Part shown: in pieces, positions 56,561 through 64,000 of the stretch
Position numbering within the stretch: the stretch's first letter is position 1
Layout of the letters: each line of letters starts with the position of its first letter
NCBI GenBank assembly: GCA_006384855.1
Contig: VCJN01003309.1
Location: 210,090 to 274,089 of the forward strand
DNA length: 64,000 nt
DNA from: Tetraselmis striata
Lineage: Eukaryota > Chlorophyta > Chlorodendrophyceae > Chlorodendrales > Chlorodendraceae
Reading direction: 5' to 3'
Translations under genes and position numbers: made by a program
Notes under the pieces: generated by a model
What the model was told of the DNA's origin: nothing
Seen by the model: the letters and a program-made list of their open reading frames with translations, nothing else
Database searches by the model: none

Positions 56561-58536
56561 TACATCTTGATGTGCTTGAGCGCATGCACCGGCCCCCTGG
56601 CGACGGTGGAGCAGCTGGCGGAGGCCATCGCATCTACCATCAGCAAGCGCATCAACACACCTCTGGAGCTGCAAGACGCGCAGTGGCTGAAGGACACCAT
56701 GACAGCTGCCGGCGTCGAGATGTACCTCCACCACACCGAGCCGACACTGCTGCGCATGGGAGATGACAACCTCTGCGCCATCTCCCTCGGCAAAGAAGAC
56801 GAGGAGCTCGCGGACACCCTGCGCCTAGCAGTGGCCCTCACCTCCCTTGTCGCGCTATTGCGGGCGATACGCCTCCGCACCATCGTCATCTACCTCACCG
56901 AGTCCGAGTTCGACCCCTCGGAGCTGCTCATCCACCCCTTCAGCCAGACGATCCGGGAGGCGGGAGAACTGGGAGGCAACACTGGTCACGACCAGATCCG
57001 ACGCGCAGCGATAGGCCTGCGAAAGAAGGCCCGGAAGATCGCCCCAGCGTCCCTCGCCCTGCGAGCCACCGGACGCCCGACCTACACCCTCACCATGCAG
57101 CTGACCGCCCACCACCACAGCATCATCGGTGGCACCTGCAGCACCGAGAGAACAGACCAGTGGCGCAACACAGTGTCGACATCGCGCGGAAATATCAAGG
57201 CCACGCCAACCCCGTCACCAACCGAGAGGCGCCCTGCCGACACATCGCCAGCCCCTTCACCAGCAGACCCAATCCAACTACCACCTCCAGCGACCCCAGC
57301 AACCCAGATCGCACCCCAAGTCTGCGACGCTCCCCCCCCCCTCCCCAGGGTTCGAGCACGTACCACCGAAGCGCGGAGCGGTCGAAGACGCAGTGGCAGC
57401 CATCAACCAGCGCGGAGAAGCAACATAGCGCGCCCCCGGAGCAGCCCACCCAGCCCCTGCACCTACAGCCACAGCCCCAACGGCAACTGCCATGCTTGTA
57501 GCACAGGCGGACGACGAGGAGGAACTGGAACTCAACTACGAGGAGAACGACAGCGCCATTCCGGGAGGGCACACTACCCAATGGCACCACCGAGAGACTG
57601 GCAGAACTACACCATCTCACCACCGCAGCCACAGAGCTGCTTTCACAGTCCTCTCCTGCCAGCCAACCCGCAATAGCCGCCAACCTGGCCAGCCTCACAG
57701 CGGAGTCCCACCAGCTGCGCAACCCACAGCGCTTCTCCATCCAGCTAAAACGTCACCCCAGCCAGCCCACCCCAACATGCAAAGGCAAGACAACCACAAC
57801 AGCAGAAAATAAGAAGAAGCAGCCCAGGGGCCGCAGCCGCTCGGACGGCGCCACCCGCAACCGCAGCAGGAGCAAGCCACGCCTCTATGACACCCGCAGC
57901 TCATCAGGCATTGAGTGGATAACATACGATGATGCAGCCCACCCGTCCAACAGCTCGCACCAGTAAGCTGCTGAGCGAGCCACTGCAGCAACAACCAAGC
58001 TAGCTCACTCAAGAACACCGCCCACCACTAACAATGTGCCCGGTGCAGCTCATACACCAACACACACCCAGAAACTCACCACACACACATAACACACACC
58101 GCCGATTCCATCAACCACCACAGACAACATTTACCCAATTACATGTCGGAGGGCACCGCAGCCCCCACCAATCATACTAGCCGGCTCAGAGGTGGATAAA
58201 TGCTGAGCACCACATAGTTATTCCGGTCAGCCCCCTTCCCCCATCTCACCTTAGTAGCTGAAGGCGGGACGCTTCGGCTGCCTAAGCTTGCCTGCTGAGC
58301 TCTGGATGGGATAGGCCTGACTTAGGTAGGGACAGCAGGGGGGCGCTGCTGTCCTAGCTTCAGCCCGCGGGAAGGAGGAGGGGCTTGGGCACACTGGAGG
58401 AAGGCCGTTACCTTGAGCTGTAACTGCACCTAGTGTTCCCTACCATGGTCAGAGATAGCATGTCCTAAGAACAACTCAGTCTGGGCCAGTGGACGCAGCA
58501 GACTAGCAGTTGTAATCAATTTCAATTTCAATTTCC
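56561..58536 (+). mobile_element. ORF1-like retroelement segment with (TTTCAA)n tail
   Basis: A 380-residue open frame (56537-57676) and, after a frame change near 57560, a further block ending at the stop 57964-57966 with ..SGIEWITYDDAAHPSNSSHQ. The N-terminal half is helical with balanced composition; the middle is Pro/Ser/Thr-rich; a basic patch (ENKKKQPRGRSRSDGATRNRSRSK) lies near the end, as in nucleic-acid-binding ORF1 or gag proteins. No reverse transcriptase follows; instead about 570 bases lead to TTGTAATCAATTTCAATTTC.. at 58514-58536, a repeat tail like that of some LINEs. It appears inserted next to the 5' end of the transposase-like gene. Boundaries are approximate; no target duplication was found. 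Confidence 0.4.
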
Positions 58537-58539
58537 CAT

Positions 58540-59656
58540 ACTGGAAACATCACGGCAGCAACAACACCCAGCCTCGCGCCGAAGCGGTAACATCTACCCG
58601 CGCACCGCCGCTTTGATCCCATAGTAGCAGCCCCCCGGCTCCGCCAACCCGCAGGGCAGGCAGCTACACCGCAACCCTACAACCAGACGTGCGTCGGCCG
58701 ACACGCGGGTTAGCGAGCGCACCGTAGTATGGGTGTGGCGCAGCACCGCTCGCCGGCGGGAGCCTAATTGGAGAGCGCGTTGACTAGCCCGCGCCTCAAA
58801 CATGCGCCGCAGGCGACCGAAGGAACCCTTAGGAACCCTCGGAGATGGGGAGCTCGAGGCGTACCCCGCCTAATTCGGCCACGCTGAAGCGCGTGGTGGC
58901 GTCGGAATGGTCCATTCCTTACGGGAACGTAGCCATTTTGCAGAGCCACCCCGCGTGTTTCAGCGCGCGCGGCGCCGCCGTAACGACTTCACGTGATATC
59001 GCGCGACTTTACATTACAGCTTTAATTGAAATTGTGTACAATTGCCGTTTTGACCCCCGGGAGTCCCACACGATAGGAGAAGTGACTCTTAATATACAAG
59101 AAGTGAAAGATGCCAGAAAGTGCTTCCACTAGCTAGGCACCACGCACTAGTATCCATGCCAGTAGTGTCCGGCAATAAACCACCAATTTTCACCGCTGTG
59201 CCCGCTTTTCAAGGCGGCGGTACTTTGACACAGCACACAACTGTATGTGGTCTCAATTTGTATCGAGAGTCAGCATGATCGGCGGAGTCAGTGTCATGAT
59301 AACATAAAATGTATGTGTCATCGGGGCCAAAAGATCACTAATCATCAAAACTAAGGCATAGGAACAGAGTAGAACGAGCCCCATGCAAGCTAGAAATCAT
59401 CGTCATCAGGGCCAAACCACGAGCAAGAATCATTCGCCCGGGCGACCATCCGCAGCTGGAATATTCCGCTCATTAGGATCAAGAGTGAATCGGAAGGTCG
59501 GGCCCAGATTGAAGTGCCGGAGCGCGAGGAGCACTCATGGCCTGAGTCTCATTCCGTTCGTCGTCCGCCGGACGACACCCGGCATAACGGCCCTAAACAG
59601 AGAGAAGTATGTCCATGTCGCTCTTCATGTAAGACTTCAAAGTCGTTTTGTTAATG
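58540..59656. other. No supported gene; contains second copy of the flanking direct repeat
   Basis: An open frame at 58845-59132 (95 residues) has plausible composition but no recognised domain. The repeat at 59196-59265 matches 51390-51465. Confidence 0.3.
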
Positions 59657-59668
59657 GAGCCCATATAC

Positions 59669-62600
59669 AGGCTCCGCTCCGCAGGGGGAACAGTATCGGG
59701 ACCGCCTGCGCAAAGAACTGGCGCGGCTTCGTACGAGTTATCCGAGGGATATGATCATGGTGGGGGGGGGGGGGGGGGGATTGGAACATGGATGAAAAAG
59801 AGTTGGCGGCTCTACTCATGCGTTGGCGGTGCCTTCCCGGCGGTAAGCCCATGTGGCCGCGGGATGTATCGGAGGCTTGTCGGAGGGACAGTTGCCGCGT
59901 TCTCGACCACCTCATCGCATGGCCTCCCACCATAGCCCCCCCTCCCCCCCCCCCCCTGGCTCTCTCGCCCTCGGCATGGGTGGACTACTCTTGGGACACC
60001 TCCGATCACTTTCCTGTCTAATCTTCTTTCCCTATGCTGGGCGCCATCCGTGAGGACACCTGTCCACTCGGCCTGCAGAACGCCTATTTGCAAGGTCCAT
60101 TCCCAAACCGGCCCATGGTGACTCTCCCTCTGAATGGCTGAAGCCGTTCCACGATCTCGTCACCGCTAATCCCTTCGCGGTGCTCGCCCCTCTAGATGAC
60201 CCACTAGTAGACGGCGGGCCCTCGGGAGGCGCGGGGGGGGGGGGGGGGGGGGGTCCCTAGACACCGGCGCCGACCAATTTATCCAAGCAACATATATGGT
60301 CGGCGGCGCGCGGGGTATAGGGGCTGTTACCAAGCCCAGGTGTCGTGGCCTAGGGCCGCCGCTGCAACGGTCTATCGTAGGTGCGATTAATCGTCGGCGC
60401 ATTGCCTTTATGGCGTGCCGGGGGACTAAAGGCCCTTGGGATGCCGCTCTAGCGTCGGCACATTATTCTGCTGCACGGCATAGGGTCCGGACACTAGTAC
60501 ATATATAATAACCACCGCCGCCAGAGGGAGCGGACCGTGCAAAAAGCGGTTCAGGATTTTAAGAAGGGTGGTGGGAGACGGGAATTCTGGAAGTGGGCGC
60601 GCTCTCTCCGCAAGGGGCAGGGTTCATTCGAGGGCGCGAACGACCATCCAATACGCAATCCGGTGGCGGGGGTACTTCATACCGAGCCGGGCGAAATCAA
60701 TGCGTGCTGGGCGCGGCACTATCGGGAGCTGCTGCGTGATCCCCACTTCCTAGCACAACGGGTTGCGATGTACCGTGCGGCGTGGGAACACTGCCGCGGT
60801 ACATCGCCACCCATTGCCCCCGCACTAAACGGGGTTAAAGGGCATATAACCCGGGAGGAACTAGTCAAGGCTCTAAGGCGTTTAAAAAATAATAAGGCCC
60901 AGGGGCAGGATGGAATTACTGCGGAGGCTTTAAAATTGGCGATATACGCCCCGAATAGCCATTTTGGCAAGGCATTGCTGGCTTAATTGACGGGATATTG
61001 ACTAAGAACTATATCTCCCAGCAATGGCGTAGCTCGGCCATAGTATCGGTGCCCCAAAAAGGCGACTCAACCTGTATGGACAACTATAGGGGTATTTCAA
61101 TTATGGGTGCCGCTATAAAACTCCTTATGACCGTAATTACCCAACGCTTGCAAGACGTAAGCCAAGCTTGGGGATAATCCGCCGTTGGCAAGCGGGTTTT
61201 ATGCGGAATGAGGAGGGCCCCATGGAAGTCGCCAGCGTGTTTGATATCACGGCCCGTCCCCAAGCGTTAGGTCTACCCACGTACGCGGGGTTTATTGACC
61301 TAAGGAAGGCATATGACACCGTATCTCATGAGCTTTTACTCCGAAAACTACAAGCCATAGGAGTCACGGATCATATGCCTACCTTCATTATTTAATACTT
61401 TATACATGGATAGTATGGTACGGGTCAAGACAGGGATGGCCCCGGGAACACAATCAGACCCCATACCCATAGAGCGTGGCCTCCGCGACAGGGATGCCCC
61501 GTTTCCCCCATCCTATTCAACATATTTACTAACGTTATATTCGATGGGGTAGAACATCTAGGGTGTGATGTACCATGATGCACCGACACATTAGCGGCAA
61601 GGCAATCACTACGGGTGCCGGGTCAGTTATACGCGGACGACGCTGTTGGTATCACATGCTCGTTTGATAGCCTGCATGCCGTGTTCGCCCACTTCTCGCA
61701 ACGAGCGGATGACCATCTTATGGGGATTGCGGTACTTAAGTGTGGGATGATGGCATTAGGCCGACATTCCGGCGAGACCGCGTTACGCGAACAAGCTGCC
61801 CGTTGGCAGCTTGGGCCTTGGGGGAGAACGGGTACCGGTTGTAAATGAATATAGGTATTTGGGTACGGTCATTAACTCGGACCTAGGTATGCGGCACATA
61901 GTAGACGTAGATGACCGGGTTAAGAAAGATAAACGCGCCATCGAGGCGCTCGATTCGGTATTACTCGGTGGACGGGATATAATTCCTATTAATGTGCGTG
62001 TGTCTGTCTTTAAAACCTGTGTACTGCCGGTTCTAATAACATACGGGTGTGAAGTAATCCTTATGGGGTATGAATAGAACTAGTATAACGGCGCAAATAA
62101 ATTACAAACCGTACTCAATCAGTGCTTGCGGTGCCTTATTGGGTTGGGTAAAAACTCCCCTGGGGTGGCCACTGCACCGATGATGTGGGAATTGGATATT
62201 GCGCCCATAGAGGCTACGGCCGCTGCGTCACGGGCTCGGGCGTTCCTTAAAGCATCCGACTTGAATACATGTATAACCCATTTAGTAGATCAGCCAAGTC
62301 GGGTACGCCCTAAGACGTGGACGTCGGGGACTGTGCGGTGGTTACATCGACTAGCTAGGCCGAACGTAGGGCTAGCTGAGGGGGCGCACCTTCCACTTGA
62401 GTGGAGGTCACTAGCTAGCCGCGCGCGATGCTGCTAAGCTAGTAAAGGCATCGGTGTGGGCGCGTTACGAATTGTCGGCATCGTTAGCACGCAATAAAGC
62501 CTGGGGTATATATGTCCATGCGTCTTATGCGTCAAACCCGTTGCCACAGTACGGTGTGGGTGTCCCCGCGGGGGTCATGGCCGTGCTGCACATAATGATA

Positions 62601-63251
62601 CAATTACGCACCCGAGTATTTCTCACTGCCCGCCGATTGGCCCGGATTCATGTCATGTATGAGCGGTTTCTTGAACACTGCCCTGCATGTGGCGGAGGTG
62701 AATCTGAGACTATCGAACACATGTTGGTGGAATGCCCGCGGTTGTTAGTTCCGGAGTTCGGGGGTTTTATTAGTAGTCAGGTTGTTGCGTCAACACCTGA
62801 GGACTTATTGTGGGCGGGGTCCCCCCTCCCTTCACGGCGCCCTAGATGTTACTGAGAATGGGCAAATTTTCCAGCTATGGCGTCGGGCCCTCCCTCACAT
62901 TGCCTTTTTTGTTGCACATGTATCGCACTCCCGAAATGCTTTGCTCCGCGGATTGGGGCTTGCCCCAACCCGCATTACTCGAATGGGCCGACGCCCAAAC
63001 GGGTAGGGCGGACCTTTCGTGGTCAGTGCCGGGCATTTTGATGGCAGTGTTTTATACGGTGATCCAACAGTGTTGGAAATTCCGTCACTAGCCTCCAATT
63101 AGTCTTGCAGAATGCTTCGGCATTTGCTTGATGACTATAACGGAGCGTCGCCTGCCGAGGGCTTTCCGTAGCTGGATCGCTGCCTAAACGGCCGTCGTGG
63201 AGACAATGCAAGGGTTTCACTGGTGCCAGTCCTGTCCCGGGGGCGTAAAAA
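59669..63251 (+). mobile_element. Decayed 5'-truncated LINE copy, 3.6 kb
   Basis: Aligns with 11990-15520 of the LINE at 11277. Imperfect target duplications AGCCCATATA (59658-59667) and AGCCCATCCA (63252-63261) flank it, eight of ten matching, which also matches the 10-base size of the other LINE insertions. It begins in the endonuclease domain. Confidence 0.88.
59690..63006 (+). pseudogene. LINE endonuclease-reverse transcriptase, heavily broken
   Basis: Blocks carry the second half of the endonuclease (..NMDEKELAALLMRW.., ..SWDTSDHFPV at about 59788-60021), the linker (60537-60986), RT motifs GFIDLRKAYDTVSHEL (about 61270-61335), YADDAVGI (about 61630), NEYRYLGTVINSDLGM (about 61840) and the zinc-type motif CPACGGGESETIEHMLVECP (about 62680). 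Many frameshifts and stops separate them. At 61327-61335 it retains leucine codons where the 11.3-kb copy has a stop. Confidence 0.88.
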
Positions 63252-63261
63252 AGCCCATCCA

Positions 63262-64000
63262 CTGGCTCAAGTACCGAGTGTATTGAGCCAATCGTGATCA
63301 CCTTGCGAGACGGCTCAATACGATCCGGAGATTCCCGAACCGCATGGCCAATGAAAACCTTAAAAACTACGACGACCGATAAGATGACCGGCAGCGATTG
63401 TCATTGTGAGCCGCGAAGGAGCCGAACAAAACACACATCAGGACCATGGATAGCAAAATCACGCACGACCAACTTGGGAACAAAGACCTACATGCTTGAC
63501 GATACTGATCAGCCATTCGTTTAGAGAAGGTGGGGGGAGGGCTGGTGATGGTGCAGCGCTGACCCTAGTGGCACACACTTGCCGCAGGCGGCTGCACTCT
63601 CGGTGCGGGGATCATGCTCGATGTCGACATCATCGGCGTGCTGGTCGCATCGTACGGAGACGTTGCGAGGTCGGGGCCGTCGCACTTGCCGCTTTTAACA
63701 ATGCGCTGCGAAGTCGACGACTTCACCGACGATGGTGTCGCCCGGGGTGACCAACTTAGGGAATGAAGGGCAGCACGAAGGTAGCAACAAATGTTGTCGT
63801 AGCGTCTGCTATGCGTGCGCTTTCCGATATGGCGGCTGTGGGACGCACTGACCCCCGGTGGTGAGGATTTCGGCGGGTCGCCTTGGTAGCTACGGAGGGT
63901 GGTTTCGGAGCACCGGACGAATACTAACCAGTCGCATAAGCGAGTGCATGTCTACCGAAGATGTCCAAACAAGCTCATCAAGTTCGTCATCGTAGTATTT
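63262..64000. other. No recognisable gene to the window end
   Basis: Short frames only; GC-rich after 63500. Nothing identified on either strand. Confidence 0.3.

Overview
This window looks like nuclear DNA from a unicellular green alga, probably Chlamydomonadales-like. The evidence is GC-rich genes broken by many GT-AG introns, candidate TGTAA polyadenylation signals, Chlamydomonas-type telomere-like TTTTAGGG units, long G/C homopolymers and plant/algal protein families. I see no bacterial operons, rRNA or convincing intact tRNA. The taxon is an inference.

Host genes, reconstructed exon by exon: (1) the 3' end of a nucleotide-sugar transporter (+, 69-1360); (2) a two-exon secreted protein built of asparagine/isoleucine-rich repeats (-, 2916-5033); (3) a seven-exon secreted alpha-carbonic anhydrase (+, 25103-27058); (4) an eight-exon, probably plastid-targeted tRNase Z homologue in which most metal-ligand motifs are substituted (-, 27690-32888); (5) a two-exon S26/signal-peptidase-like protein lacking the Ser/Lys dyad (+, 41636-42708); (6) an eight-exon NEK-like pseudokinase (-, 47864-50603). 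In genes 3-6 every exon joins in phase and splice sites agree with family conservation. Gene 4 needs one single-base frameshift inside a G9 run.

The rest is mostly mobile DNA. An APE-type LINE family is present as a nearly complete copy (11277-15522, 10-bp target duplication), a 3.6-kb decayed copy (59669-63251), two 3' tails and a 33-bp micro-insertion. A complete PIF/Harbinger element (7112-10715) sits inside one LINE tail. Two almost identical 1,347-bp terminal-inverted-repeat elements form a tandem composite (43876-46743), with older relatives at 5.6, 19.0 and 21.6 kb. Two Helitron2-like non-autonomous elements lie at 33.2-35.4 kb. A second reverse-transcriptase pseudogene (35.5-37.1 kb, -), an ORF1-like retroelement piece (56.6-58.5 kb, +) and a multi-exon transposase-like gene (about 52.3-56.6 kb, -) complete the set.

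The main surprises are three homologues of well-known enzymes that have lost catalytic residues within 23 kb, long sense-strand C-tracts just downstream of many 5' splice sites, three inferred GC-AG introns, and a small dispersed repeat found repeatedly in introns.
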